From Rhizobium etli 8C-3 (GTDB taxonomy: Bacteria; Pseudomonadota; Alphaproteobacteria; Rhizobiales; Rhizobiaceae): DNA of 64,000 nt. The stretch's first letter is position 1, and each line of letters begins with the position of its first letter. The translations under genes and the position numbers were made by a program. Positions 44,023 to 53,280 of the stretch are shown here, piece by piece. Where the stretch lies: contig NZ_CP017242.1 of NCBI RefSeq assembly GCF_001908375.1, positions 62,001 to 126,000 on the forward strand, read 5' to 3'. A model generated the notes under the pieces. It ran no database searches, was not told where the DNA came from, and was given only the letters and a program-made list of their open reading frames with translations.

Positions 44023-45164
44023 GTGCAGCGCAACGAAAATCAAAAACAGACGGATGGTGTAGATTGCTGCTTGGCGAGGTTTTGACGTTGCAGCGTGGCT
44101 TTGATCTACCCCATCGAATGCGACGAACCGGCCAATATCGGATTGTGACTTCGTCTGGCCGCGAAGGTTATCACAATGTGGCAATGGCGTCGGGACCAGG
44201 CGTCGTTACAGGACGCTACGGAACAATTGGGCAAGTCTTTTATGTTGAAGAAGATTTTTGGCCGCTTAATACAACTCTCTATGTGCGAGATTTTAAGGGG
44301 AATAGCGCCCGTTTTTGCGCCTACCTTTTAGAAACGATCGACTTCAAATCACATAGCGGGAAAAGTGGTGTTCCTGGTGTAAACCGTAACGATCTTCATG
44401 AAATTCCGGTGTATGTGCCAACGGCATTAAACGAGCAGGAGGCTATTGCCCAAGCTTTGTCGGATGCCGATGCTTTGATAGGGTCGCTGGAAACTCTCAT
44501 TACGAAAAAGCGCGCAATCAAGCAGGGCGTAACGCAGGATCTCCTTTCTGGCCGAAAACGCCTTCCGGGGTTTTCGGAAAAGTGGATCGAAAGCACGCTC
44601 GGTGATGTGTGCCTTGAGATTGTAGATGGAACGCATTTCACACCCAAATATGTGCACACAGGCTTTCCATTCTATAGTGTTGAGAATGTCACTGCTGATG
44701 ACTTTACTAACACAAAATTTATCAGCGCGGACGAGCATAAAATTCTTACTCGCCGCTGCAATCCGCAAAAGGGCGACATTCTTTTAACGCGTATTGGCGC
44801 CATCGGTGACACGAAGCTGATCGACTGGGACGTCGATGCTAGCATTTATGTCAGTCTAGCTCTGCTGAAGTCGGGGACCCGTGTTAACCCAAGATATCTG
44901 CACGCATACACTAAAAGCAGAAAATTCCGCAAAGATATTGAAGATCGCTCCTTGTTGAATGCCTCTCCACGAAAAATAAACATGGGAGACATCAGTAAGG
45001 TGCCAGTGCCTGTTCCCAGTCAGCAGGAGCAGGAGGCAATTGCCGATATTCTTGAGAGCATGGACCACGAATTGGTTTTGCTTGCGGAGAAGCTCGCCAA
45101 AGCCCGGCAGTTAAAACAGGGTATGATGCGAGAGCTTTTGACCGGGCGGGTGAGGCTGGTATGA
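44016..45164 (+). CDS. hsdS: Type I restriction-modification specificity subunit
   Basis: The 382-residue HsdS has two target-recognition domains, each followed by a conserved helix: VYVPTALNEQEAIAQALSDA near residue 135 and VPVPSQQEQEAIADILESMD near 335. GDILLTRIGAIGDT lies near 255. Each TRD reads half of a bipartite target. The start overlaps the end of hsdM (ATGGTAA), so translation is coupled. The stop overlaps the micro-ORF that follows. The target sequence cannot be inferred here. Confidence 0.94.
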   Translation: MVSAAQRKSKTDGWCRLLLGEVLTLQRGFDLPHRMRRTGQYRIVTSSGREGYHNVAMASGPGVVTGRYGTIGQVFYVEEDFWPLNTTLYVRDFKGNSARFCAYLLETIDFKSHSGKSGVPGVNRNDLHEIPVYVPTALNEQEAIAQALSDADALIGSLETLITKKRAIKQGVTQDLLSGRKRLPGFSEKWIESTLGDVCLEIVDGTHFTPKYVHTGFPFYSVENVTADDFTNTKFISADEHKILTRRCNPQKGDILLTRIGAIGDTKLIDWDVDASIYVSLALLKSGTRVNPRYLHAYTKSRKFRKDIEDRSLLNASPRKINMGDISKVPVPVPSQQEQEAIADILESMDHELVLLAEKLAKARQLKQGMMRELLTGRVRLV

Positions 45165-45271
45165 AAGTTTCGACACTCCTAGACCATAACGATAACGGTC
45201 ATATGGCACTCCCTGAATTTCAGCAGGGCTGTCTGAAAGCCGAAATCCCTGTTGAGGATGTCGCTACATGA
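45161..45271 (+). CDS. 36-residue DUF262 (GmrS-like) N-terminal remnant between hsdS and hsdR
   Basis: ATG 45161 overlaps the hsdS stop (ATGA), and the TGA at 45269-45271 overlaps the hsdR ATG at 45268. The residues MKVSTLLDHNDNGHMALPEF followed by QQG resemble the N-terminus of DUF262 proteins (ALPEFQRGYVW), which fuse with HNH-type domains in modification-dependent nucleases. The last 13 residues do not match, so about 36 residues remain of a protein normally several hundred long. Its kept overlaps suggest that it now serves mainly to couple translation of hsdS and hsdR. Confidence 0.6.
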   Translation: MKVSTLLDHNDNGHMALPEFQQGCLKAEIPVEDVAT

Positions 45272-48200
45272 ATATGATCGGGAAACCAGAGCGCACAACA
45301 CAGCGAAGGGTTATCAAACTCTTTGAGGGGGAACTCGGTTATCGATATCTCGGCGATTGGATCGACCGGGAACACAACAGCAATGTCGAGGAAGACCAGC
45401 TTGCCGCCTATTTGAGGCGTGCCAGTTACGGTGAGGCACATATCAGCGCTGCGATTCGTAAGCTCAAGGTCGAAGCAAGCAATACGGTTCGAAGCCTCTA
45501 CGACAACAATCAGGCGGTGTACGGGCTTTTGCGCTATGGCGTGTCCGTGCAGGTAGAAGCCGGAAAGCCTTCCGAGACGGTCAAACTCATCAACTGGTCC
45601 AATCCTCACGCCAACGATTTCGCGATTACCGAAGAGGTCACACTACGTGGCGGGCATGAGCGCCGGCCCGATCTGGTTTTGTACATCAACGGCATCGCCA
45701 TCGGCGTGATCGAACTAAAAAACAGCCGTGTCAGTATCGGTGACGGTATTCGCCAGGTCCTCTCCAACCAGCGACCCGAGTTTAATGCCACATTCTTCTC
45801 CACGATCCAGATCGTTTTTGCTGGGAGCGATTCCGAGGGACTGCAATACGGCACGATCGGCACAGCGGAGAAATATTTCCTCAAATGGAAAGAGGATGAA
45901 ACGGACGACAGTCGGTACAAGCTGGATAAGTATCTGCTCAAGATCTGCGATAAGGATCGGCTCCTAGAGTTGATGCATGATTTTGTGCTGTTTGACGCCG
46001 GGGTTAAAAAACTGCCTCGCGTTCATCAGTTTTTCGGAATCAAAGCCGCGCAAGAGAATATTCGCCGCAGCGAGGGCGGGATCATCTGGCATACTCAGGG
46101 GTCCGGTAAGAGCATCGTCATGGTGCTGCTCGCGAAGTGGATTCTGGAGAACAACGCCAACGCCCGTGTCGTGGTCATTACAGATCGTGACGAGCTGGAT
46201 AAGCAGATCAAGGGTGTTTTCGCGGGAGCCGGAGAGGCAATTCATCGCACCAGTAGCGGACGGGATTTAATGTCTGTACTGGCACAGGCAAAGCCGCGAC
46301 TCTTATGTTCGCTGGTCCACAAGTTTGGCCAGCGTGGTGTCGATGATTTTGACGCGTTCATCAAGGAATTGGAGGCGCAGCCCAGCAAGACGGTGGGTGA
46401 CCTGTTCGTATTCGTTGATGAATGCCACAGGACCCAGGGCGGTAAGTTGCACAAGGCGATGACTGCGCTGATGCCCAATGCGGTGTTCATCGGCTTTACG
46501 GGAACGCCGCTGCTTAAGAAAGATGCCCAGACGAGCATCGAAGTCTTTGGCCGCTACATCCATACCTATAAATTTGGTGAGGCTGTCGAGGACGAGGTCG
46601 TCCTCGATCTGATTTATGAGGCGCGAGATATCGATCAGCGGCTCGGTTCAGAAGATAAAATCGAAGCTTGGTTCGACGCCAAAACAAAGGGGTTGAACGA
46701 CTGGCAGAAGGACGAGCTGAAAAAGAAATGGGGGACAATGCAACATGTGCTTAGTTCCCGCTCGCGCAAAGAACGTGTCGTCCAGGACGTTATATTTGAT
46801 TTCAGCGTAAAGCCGCGCCTTTCAAGCGAACGCGGAAACGCTATCTTGGTCGCAGCTAGCATTTATGATGCCTGCAAATATTTTGAGTTGTTTCAGAAAA
46901 CGCCATTCAGAGGCCGCTGCGGGCTTGTGACCTCCTATAACCCCGTAACGCAGGATGTGACGCGCGAGGATACCGGGGCAAATTTGGAGTCAGACAAGCA
47001 ATTCATCTACAATACCTATACGGACCTCTTGAAGACCGTTGTCGCCAAGCCTGCGATGACGAAGACGGAGAGCTATGAAGAAGACGTCAAATCTCTCTTC
47101 ATTACGCAACCCGCAAATATGAAACTGCTGATCGTCGTCAGCAAATTGCTCACTGGATTTGATGCGCCATCTTGCACGTACCTCTATATTGACAAAGAGA
47201 TGCAGGATCACGGCCTGTTTCAGGCCATTTGCCGGACCAATCGCCTCGATGGTGACGACAAAGAATTTGGCTACATTGTAGACTACAAGGGCCTGCTACA
47301 GAAGGTCGAAAAAGCCATCGCGGTTTACACGTCAGAGCTTGACACTACCGCAGGCGGTGCCGACCCCGGAATCCTTCTCAAAGATCGTCTTGAAAAAGGC
47401 CGCGAGAGATTGGATGAAACTCTCGAAGTGCTTGCCCTTTTGTGCGAGCCGGTTGAGCCACCAAAAGGCGAGCTTCAGTATATCCGCCATTTTTGCGGAA
47501 ATACCGAGATCGCAACGGACCTTGAAGAGCGAGAGCCCCAGCGAGCCGCCCTCTACAAGGCCACTGCCAGCCTCGTTCGCGCCTATGCTGGCATCGCCGA
47601 TGAGATGGAGGAGGCGGGCTACTCAGCCGACGATATAAAACGGGTCAAGGCGCGTGTCGAAGAGAGTATAGCGCTTCGTGACACGGTGCGCAGGGCTGCG
47701 GGCGAACTGCTGGATCTCAAGGCTTATGAAGCGGATATGCGGCACTTGATTGATACCTATATCGAGGCCGACGAGCCGCGTAAAATTTCTCCGTTCGATG
47801 ATATTAGCCTGATCGATCTTATCGTCAAATCAGGCATAGCAGATGCCATAGCAGGACAGCTTGCAGGACTAAAGGGCAATCGCGAGGCTATTGCAGAAAC
47901 AATCGAGAATAACGTTCGGAGCAAAATCGTCAAAGAGCGCATGAACGATCCGGACTTTTTTGACCGCATTTCTGCGCTTCTCGAAGAGGTGATCCGAGAT
48001 CGCAGAGCCAAAGCCCTCGATTACGAGGCTTACCTCAAGCGCATGGCCGAGATCGTAAAAACTTTGGCGGCGGGAAAGACCGAAGATATGCCCGTGCAGT
48101 TGGACACGCCAGGCAAGCGTGCCCTTTACAACAACCTCGGCAAGAATGAAGACCTTGCCATGCGCCTGGATTCTGCCGTGAAATTTTCTCGCTCCGACGA

Positions 48201-48318
48201 CTGGAGAGGCGTTGAGCCAAAGGAACGCGCGATCAAGGCTGCACTTTATAAGGAGCTTCAGGACAAGGACGAGGTGGAGCGCGTATTCGTCATCGTAAAG
48301 GCTCAGCGTGAATACTGA
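45268..48318 (+). CDS. hsdR: Type I restriction endonuclease subunit
   Basis: The 1016-residue protein has the N-terminal PD-(D/E)xK nuclease (RRPDLVLYINGIAIGVIELK, catalytic residues near 133 and 147-149). The SF2 translocase follows, with Walker A TQGSGKSIVM near 276, DECHR near 383, and FTGTPL (motif III) near 410. The C-terminal helical part contacts HsdM. It cuts unmodified DNA after ATP-driven translocation. The start at 45268 overlaps the stop of the micro-ORF. The stop overlaps the next start (TGATGG). Confidence 0.95.
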   Translation: MNMIGKPERTTQRRVIKLFEGELGYRYLGDWIDREHNSNVEEDQLAAYLRRASYGEAHISAAIRKLKVEASNTVRSLYDNNQAVYGLLRYGVSVQVEAGKPSETVKLINWSNPHANDFAITEEVTLRGGHERRPDLVLYINGIAIGVIELKNSRVSIGDGIRQVLSNQRPEFNATFFSTIQIVFAGSDSEGLQYGTIGTAEKYFLKWKEDETDDSRYKLDKYLLKICDKDRLLELMHDFVLFDAGVKKLPRVHQFFGIKAAQENIRRSEGGIIWHTQGSGKSIVMVLLAKWILENNANARVVVITDRDELDKQIKGVFAGAGEAIHRTSSGRDLMSVLAQAKPRLLCSLVHKFGQRGVDDFDAFIKELEAQPSKTVGDLFVFVDECHRTQGGKLHKAMTALMPNAVFIGFTGTPLLKKDAQTSIEVFGRYIHTYKFGEAVEDEVVLDLIYEARDIDQRLGSEDKIEAWFDAKTKGLNDWQKDELKKKWGTMQHVLSSRSRKERVVQDVIFDFSVKPRLSSERGNAILVAASIYDACKYFELFQKTPFRGRCGLVTSYNPVTQDVTREDTGANLESDKQFIYNTYTDLLKTVVAKPAMTKTESYEEDVKSLFITQPANMKLLIVVSKLLTGFDAPSCTYLYIDKEMQDHGLFQAICRTNRLDGDDKEFGYIVDYKGLLQKVEKAIAVYTSELDTTAGGADPGILLKDRLEKGRERLDETLEVLALLCEPVEPPKGELQYIRHFCGNTEIATDLEEREPQRAALYKATASLVRAYAGIADEMEEAGYSADDIKRVKARVEESIALRDTVRRAAGELLDLKAYEADMRHLIDTYIEADEPRKISPFDDISLIDLIVKSGIADAIAGQLAGLKGNREAIAETIENNVRSKIVKERMNDPDFFDRISALLEEVIRDRRAKALDYEAYLKRMAEIVKTLAAGKTEDMPVQLDTPGKRALYNNLGKNEDLAMRLDSAVKFSRSDDWRGVEPKERAIKAALYKELQDKDEVERVFVIVKAQREY

Positions 48319-49022
48319 TGGTCAGAGAGCTGGAAATCGCTGATGTAACGGTTGATGTCGTGTTCAAAGACATCAAGAATGTGCATCTGAGTGTGTACCC
48401 TCCAACGGGACGCGTTCGCGTATCGGCGCCGAGCGATATGAAGCTTGAGACAGTCCGTCTCTTTGCTCTTTCGAAAATTGGCTGGATCAGAAAAAACCAG
48501 AGGAAGATTGTCTCGCAGGAGCGCGAAACGCCGCGTGAATTTATCGAGCGCGAAAGCCATTACATATGGGGGCGGCGCTACCTCCTCAGAATTGAAGATC
48601 ACTATGACCGCGCGGACGTGTTGCTCGGCCACAAAACCATAGAGCTGAACGTGCCCAAGGAGTCCTCCCAGGATGAGAAACGGGAGGTCTTTCTGAATTG
48701 GTGCCGCGAGGAACTGCGGACGGCCAGCAAACCGATCATCGAGCAATATGAGCGGCAACTCGGTGTCCAAGTGAAGCGGCTCTTCATTCAGCGTATGCGA
48801 ACAAAATGGGGGAGTAGCAGCCCCCAACGGCAGTCCATCCGGTTAAATCTTGATTTGATCCGCTTCACGCCGGATTGCCTGCGATACGTCATTCTCCATG
48901 AAATGGCTCATTTCATCGTCCCTAGCCACAATGAGCATTTCATATCAATCCTCGACGCGAATATGCCTGCCTGGCGAACTATACGCGCCACCCTTAATTA
49001 TGGTCCGCTTTCTGAATTCTAG
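48318..49022 (+). CDS. YgjP-like (M48/SprT-type) metallopeptidase
   Basis: The 234-residue product has the YgjP/DUF45 layout, with the zinc motif LHEMAHFIVPSHNEHF near residues 192-207 (HExxH plus a downstream His) and WGSSSPQRQSIRLNLDLIRF before it. The gene overlaps hsdR by one base and is certainly in the same transcript. YgjP-like genes are often found with type I restriction systems, but what they do there is not known to me. It ends the hsd operon and is convergent with kwaB. Confidence 0.85.
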   Translation: MVRELEIADVTVDVVFKDIKNVHLSVYPPTGRVRVSAPSDMKLETVRLFALSKIGWIRKNQRKIVSQERETPREFIERESHYIWGRRYLLRIEDHYDRADVLLGHKTIELNVPKESSQDEKREVFLNWCREELRTASKPIIEQYERQLGVQVKRLFIQRMRTKWGSSSPQRQSIRLNLDLIRFTPDCLRYVILHEMAHFIVPSHNEHFISILDANMPAWRTIRATLNYGPLSEF

Positions 49023-49167
49023 GGAAGGCTCGCTTGTTCGCAGCTATTTCCAGGCTCTTCTGTGAATAGTCGGGGTGCCACCGTATTGACTGAAAACTAA
49101 CTGCGTAACCGGAATCTAACCGGATAAGTGCATCGTTACGTCAGGTTCTGAGAAGAAGTTCTCTCTT

Positions 49168-50091
49168 TTACGCGGATACCTTCTGTCGCCCAGTTGCGCG
49201 ATATGGGTCGCCGCCATTCCCTGCTAGGTCCAAGTGGTAGCGGCGTGCGTCGAGGATTTCGAGAAGCCTCGCATGATCTTGAACGCGACATTGAAGGCGC
49301 CCGTCCGCGAGCGTCTTAAAGACGATACCATGTCGCACAGCCATTTCTTCAATCCGTGCTTGCTGAAAGTTCGCTAGATTGGGATTGGCAGCGATCGATG
49401 CTGCGTGTCTTGCCATTTGAGGATGGCGAGCAATAGTGGCCTGAATGCGTGTCATATCGAGGAACAACACAGTATCTTGTATGTGCTGAACTTTGGCTGT
49501 GGCGGTCGCCGCTACATGCTCGGTGATTTGGGCGACCAATTCCACATTCCGGGGATTTAAAATGAAGATGTTCGCATCCGTTACGATCACATCGTATTGG
49601 GGATCGAGTTTGAGCGTGTCTTCTTCAATAAGGATGACCGTATCGTTGACTAAACGGACCAAACGATTCCGGGCTGTCAACGTAGCCTTAAGCTGAGTGG
49701 CTTTCCGGATTCCAACGGCTTTTCGGCCTTGATTGTCGGTGAACTCCCCGAAATAGAATTCAATTTCAGAAACGTGGTCGTTCAAGTTTGTTAAGTCAGG
49801 GAGGGCGCCAACGTCAAAAATTTCGGACAGCGCGGTCATATACTCGTTGTCACGAGGGCTATAGATTCGGCGCTTGCTCCCGTAATCCTCTGAGATGTCG
49901 TAGACTTCCCAAGCCGTTGCCACGCCCTCGAAAGCGTTCACAGTGTCGCTCAAAATCGATCTCAGTGCACTTTTTGTTCCAGCGTCGGAGGGGATGAAAT
50001 AGCGTTGCGCGTTCCCTTTCAGGCTCACGCCGAGATTCACCGCCTGTATGTTTTGAACGTCGAACTCCTGATCAATCATCGTCTTTTTCAT
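49168..50091 (-). CDS. kwaB: Kiwa defence protein KwaB-like (DUF4868)
   Basis: The 307-residue product (ATG 50091) resembles DUF4868: YFIPSDAGTKSALRSILSD near residue 31, EIEFYFGEFTDNQGRKAVGI, and the central AT-rich half with DVIVTDANIFILNPRNVELV near 165. KwaB is the cytosolic DNA-binding effector of the two-gene Kiwa anti-phage system, activated through the membrane sensor KwaA. The first codons overlap the end of the kwaA-like gene, as expected for a coupled pair; ATG 50079 is an alternative. The assignment is from memory of family features, so a profile search is needed. Confidence 0.65.
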   Translation of the reverse strand: MKKTMIDQEFDVQNIQAVNLGVSLKGNAQRYFIPSDAGTKSALRSILSDTVNAFEGVATAWEVYDISEDYGSKRRIYSPRDNEYMTALSEIFDVGALPDLTNLNDHVSEIEFYFGEFTDNQGRKAVGIRKATQLKATLTARNRLVRLVNDTVILIEEDTLKLDPQYDVIVTDANIFILNPRNVELVAQITEHVAATATAKVQHIQDTVLFLDMTRIQATIARHPQMARHAASIAANPNLANFQQARIEEMAVRHGIVFKTLADGRLQCRVQDHARLLEILDARRYHLDLAGNGGDPYRATGRQKVSA

Positions 50092-50650
50092 CCACTAGAA
50101 CATTTCCACCCAACCGGTATCCTGTTAAAGGCATTTTCTCTGGCAAATAGTGCCGACGCGAAATGACCGCGTATGTTGCGAGTCGATCATCATTTCCTGA
50201 AGACGTTCCTATTTTGACTTCGACTGTATAGATTCTGTAGCCAAGGATCGCGAATACGAGATTCATATAATGAAGACGCATATGCCAGAACAAAAACGTG
50301 ATGAATAAAAACGCTATTAACACCGATGTTACATCGCGAAGCCCATCGAGATTCGCGTCGAACAGAGGGATCAGCATCGCGAACAGGTAGGTGAGGAGGT
50401 GCTCTCGCTGATCTTTGGCGCTGACGACGGTTATTGTCTTAACGTTTTGATGTTTCTTCGCCGTCCTGAATATTAGATAAAGAAGCACCGTCGGGAGCGC
50501 GAACAGAACTATGCAGACGGGTAACCAAATACGGTCGCAAATGGCGTCCACGCCGCGAACCGCCCAAAGAAGAAATACGGGGCTTAGACTTGACCACACC
50601 AATATGAAGCGGACCAAGCCGAGGCCTTCGTTTACTTTCTCGCTGCTCAT
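50072..50650 (-). CDS. kwaA: Kiwa defence protein KwaA-like membrane protein
   Basis: The 192-residue product has four predicted membrane segments: VRFILVWSSLSPVFLLWAV, LPVCIVLFALPTVLLYLIF, EHLLTYLFAMLIPLF and SVLIAFLFITFLFWH. A conserved-looking C-terminal stretch, VFAILGYRIYTVEVK, follows and then a cytoplasmic tail. This fits KwaA, the four-helix sensor of Kiwa. The membrane topology, the size and the overlap with a KwaB-like gene support the call. The gene lies in the AT-richer island with the hsd locus. Confidence 0.6.
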   Translation of the reverse strand: MSSEKVNEGLGLVRFILVWSSLSPVFLLWAVRGVDAICDRIWLPVCIVLFALPTVLLYLIFRTAKKHQNVKTITVVSAKDQREHLLTYLFAMLIPLFDANLDGLRDVTSVLIAFLFITFLFWHMRLHYMNLVFAILGYRIYTVEVKIGTSSGNDDRLATYAVISRRHYLPEKMPLTGYRLGGNVLVDEKDDD

Positions 50651-51234
50651 GAGCCCCCCAATGACGGCAGACTAGAAAGTATTACTCTAGGTTTCAACAG
50701 GAAATGCAATCACAGGATTAAGTGCCGGAAACGGGATTCCCCATTCCGGAAAGCCGGTCATTATTACGAGAATGATCAGTCTGAGATTCTCATATTATCT
50801 GCAGGGATTGACTCCAGGCCGCGCGATTGGGCATTCGTTCGGCGCTGTGGCCGACCTACAGTAGATACGGCTCCGCCGATTATCGAGTGCTCGCTTCTCA
50901 CATTAAATGCAGCGGCCGCGGCGCGATTATCAAATTAAGTGCTCAACTGCCAAGCGACACTTCGTTCCGCGCCGCGATGGACTGAGCCACAACGAGGCGG
51001 AGCATGTGGAACCGGCGCATGCGGTTGCTGGCTGCGATGTGCTGCCGCAGGCCGCCCTTACCGCCGCCGGTCAGGTGGAATGAGCGCCAATAACTTTTGG
51101 ATTGAAGTATTTTCAATTCGGCCAATTTGAGGCGATGCATTCCAATTCTCGGCTATAGTTACCGATTTTCGGCGCCTGATGTTGGAAAAATTGGAAGATT
51201 ATTTCTTTGACGCCTGCGAAACCTGCCCATACGC
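50651..51234. other. Intergenic between the Kiwa-like pair and the sugar operon
   Basis: No gene with a convincing start and composition is seen on either strand. The left third is AT-rich and probably holds the kwaA promoter. The right end leads to the operator and promoter of the next operon. Frames on both strands around 50940-51140 show repeated Arg/Gly runs and look like degraded coding sequence. Confidence 0.4.
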
Positions 51235-51248
51235 TTGAAGCGCTTCAA
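51235..51248. promoter_or_regulatory. LacI-type operator, perfect 14-bp palindrome
   Basis: TTGAAGCGCTTCAA is a perfect palindrome with the central CG typical of LacI/GalR operators, 12 bases before the start of the LacI-PfkB gene. The fused protein probably binds here and controls its own operon. The position close to the ribosome-binding region suggests repression. Confidence 0.7.
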
Positions 51249-51259
51249 TTGGCAGGGAA

Positions 51260-52441
51260 ATGATGAAAAAAGGCCGTCCCACTATTACGGATGTTGCACA
51301 TGCCGCCGGTGTCTCGGTCGGCACCGTGTCCAATTTCCTCAATGGGACAGTGCCGGTCAAAGCCGAGACCGCTGAAAAAATTCAAGCGACCATCCAGAAG
51401 CTTGCCTATCGGCCGAGCGTGTTTGCGCGGTCGTTGCCGATGATGTCGGCCCGGAAGGTCAAGGCGGCGGAGGGCAATCCGCGGCTTCTGGTCGTGGGTC
51501 ATATCTGCGTCGATTATCTCTGCCGGGTGCACGTCCTGCCCCATCGCGACGACCGGGTGGCGGCGAGCCATATCGACAAGGCGCTCGGCGGACCGGCCGC
51601 CAACCTCGCTGTTGCCGCAGCAAGCGTTGGTGCACCCTACGGCCTGCAAGTGGACCTCGCCACTGCCGTCGGCGACGACGCCGACAGCGAATGGGCAATG
51701 GCGGAACTGCTAGCGCATGGCGTCAACGTTTTGCCGATCCGCCGGCCGGGCAAGAACCGGCTACCGCGGGCGATGGTGATCATCGAGGCCAATGGCGGGC
51801 GCACGATCATTCACGAGACCTTCGAGCTCAGCGAGATCGACCTCACCGCCAACATGGATATTGCGCCGGCTCCGGTTCGGTCATGCCTGCATATCGAAGG
51901 TTTCCATTACGAGCGGATGATGCCGTCGATCGCCCGTTTCCACGAGGCCGGCTGGAACGTCAGCCTTCACACGGCCGGCCTTCCGGAAGGGTCACGCAAC
52001 CCGGAAGCCTTCGAGCGGATGATCGGCCAGGTTGATCTGACCTTCATTAACGACGACACACTGCGGGAGATCTATTCCATCCGCACGCCGCTCGCCTCGA
52101 TGATCGAGGAAGCCGCCCGTACGATCGCACGGGTGAAGCGGCGCGGCGACGTGGTGCTGACGCTCGGCGAATTCGGAGCCGTCGTCTTCCGCAAGAGCGG
52201 TGGCCCGCCGATCGAAGTCCCCGCGCTGCCGGTCAGCCGGGTCGATGCGACCGGCGCTGGCGATGCATTCGCCGGAATTTTCCTGAGCCTCTGGCTGCAT
52301 GGGCGGCCGCTTTCCGATGCCGCACGGCATGCAGCCGTCGGCGCCAGCCTGACGACGACTGCGGAAGGCGCGCAGGCCCGGACCGCGACCGCCGAAGAAC
52401 TCGAAGCTCTGCTTTCTGCCGTCGAGGCGAAGGCCGGGTAA
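51260..52441 (+). CDS. LacI-type DNA-binding domain fused to a PfkB/ribokinase-type sugar kinase
   Basis: Residues 8-60 form a LacI HTH with hinge helix (TITDVAHAAGVSVGTVSNFL, then LAYRPSVFARSL). A PfkB domain fills residues 75-390: LVVGHICVDYLCRV, the lid-like segment GGPAANLAVAAASVG, INDDTLREIY and the catalytic DATGAGDAFAG near residue 327 (Asp base). Normal LacI proteins carry a sugar-binding-protein-like sensor domain instead. The kinase site looks intact, so the protein may phosphorylate its ligand, sense it, or both. It is the first gene of the operon and has its own likely operator. Confidence 0.88.
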   Translation: MMKKGRPTITDVAHAAGVSVGTVSNFLNGTVPVKAETAEKIQATIQKLAYRPSVFARSLPMMSARKVKAAEGNPRLLVVGHICVDYLCRVHVLPHRDDRVAASHIDKALGGPAANLAVAAASVGAPYGLQVDLATAVGDDADSEWAMAELLAHGVNVLPIRRPGKNRLPRAMVIIEANGGRTIIHETFELSEIDLTANMDIAPAPVRSCLHIEGFHYERMMPSIARFHEAGWNVSLHTAGLPEGSRNPEAFERMIGQVDLTFINDDTLREIYSIRTPLASMIEEAARTIARVKRRGDVVLTLGEFGAVVFRKSGGPPIEVPALPVSRVDATGAGDAFAGIFLSLWLHGRPLSDAARHAAVGASLTTTAEGAQARTATAEELEALLSAVEAKAG

Positions 52442-52480
52442 TTTCTGAAACGACATGATTGAAAGTACTAGGAGACGGAC

Positions 52481-53254
52481 ATGGTGACGAAGGTTTTGCT
52501 GGTCGGGGAGAGCTGGGTGAGCTCGGCAACCCACTACAAGGGGTTCGACCAGTTCGGCAGCGTGACCTTCCATCTCGGTGCCGAGCCGCTTGTTGCAGCG
52601 CTCCAGGGCGACGAGTTCGAGATCACTTACATGACGGCGCATGACTGCGTCGAGAAGTTCCCCTTCACGCTGGAGGGGCTGTCCGAATATCAGGTCATTC
52701 TGCTTTCCGACATCGGCGCGAATTCGCTGCTTCTGCCGCCCTCCGTCTGGCTGCACGGAAAGCCGGTTCCCAATCGCCTGAAGATTATCCGCGACTGGAC
52801 CGCCGCGGGCGGCGGTCTCGTAATGGCCGGCGGTTATTTCTCATTCCAGGGCATCGACGGCAAGGCCCGCTGGCGCCGCACGCCGGTGGAGGAGGCGCTC
52901 CCCGTCACCTGCCTGCCTTATGACGACCGGCTGGAAGTACCGGATGGTTTCAAGGCCGTCGTGACCGGGCCGAAGAGCCACCCGATCCTGCAGGGTGTCG
53001 ACGGCGAGTGGCCGCTGCTTCTCGGTGCGAACGAGGTCGTTGCCAAGGAAGGCGAGGGCGTCGAAGTTCTGGCGACGCTGCCGGAGGAGGAGGGTGGCCA
53101 TCCGCTTCTCGTGACCGGTGGCTACGGCAAGGGTCGCACTGTCGCCTGGACCTCCGATATCGGACCGCACTGGGTGCCGAACGAATTCGTAGCGTGGCCC
53201 GGTTACGCAACGATCTGGAAGAACATTCTTCGCTGGGCAAGCCAAAGCAAGTGA
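52481..53254 (+). CDS. Glutamine amidotransferase-like protein (PF07090-type)
   Basis: ATG 52481 with AGGAGACGG upstream gives 257 residues: VLLVGESWVSSATHYKGFDQ, EYQVILLSDIGANSLLLPPS, GGGLVMAGGYFSFQGIDGK and a C-terminal GGYGKGRTVAWTSDIGPHW. The fold is class I GATase-like, related to ThuA-type proteins. The usual catalytic Cys in a GxCxG elbow is not seen, so it is unlikely to be a glutaminase. Related proteins lie in sugar catabolism operons. The role in this operon is unknown. Confidence 0.75.
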   Translation: MVTKVLLVGESWVSSATHYKGFDQFGSVTFHLGAEPLVAALQGDEFEITYMTAHDCVEKFPFTLEGLSEYQVILLSDIGANSLLLPPSVWLHGKPVPNRLKIIRDWTAAGGGLVMAGGYFSFQGIDGKARWRRTPVEEALPVTCLPYDDRLEVPDGFKAVVTGPKSHPILQGVDGEWPLLLGANEVVAKEGEGVEVLATLPEEEGGHPLLVTGGYGKGRTVAWTSDIGPHWVPNEFVAWPGYATIWKNILRWASQSK

Positions 53255-53280
53255 TCTCAGCAAACGCAAAGGACAGCACC

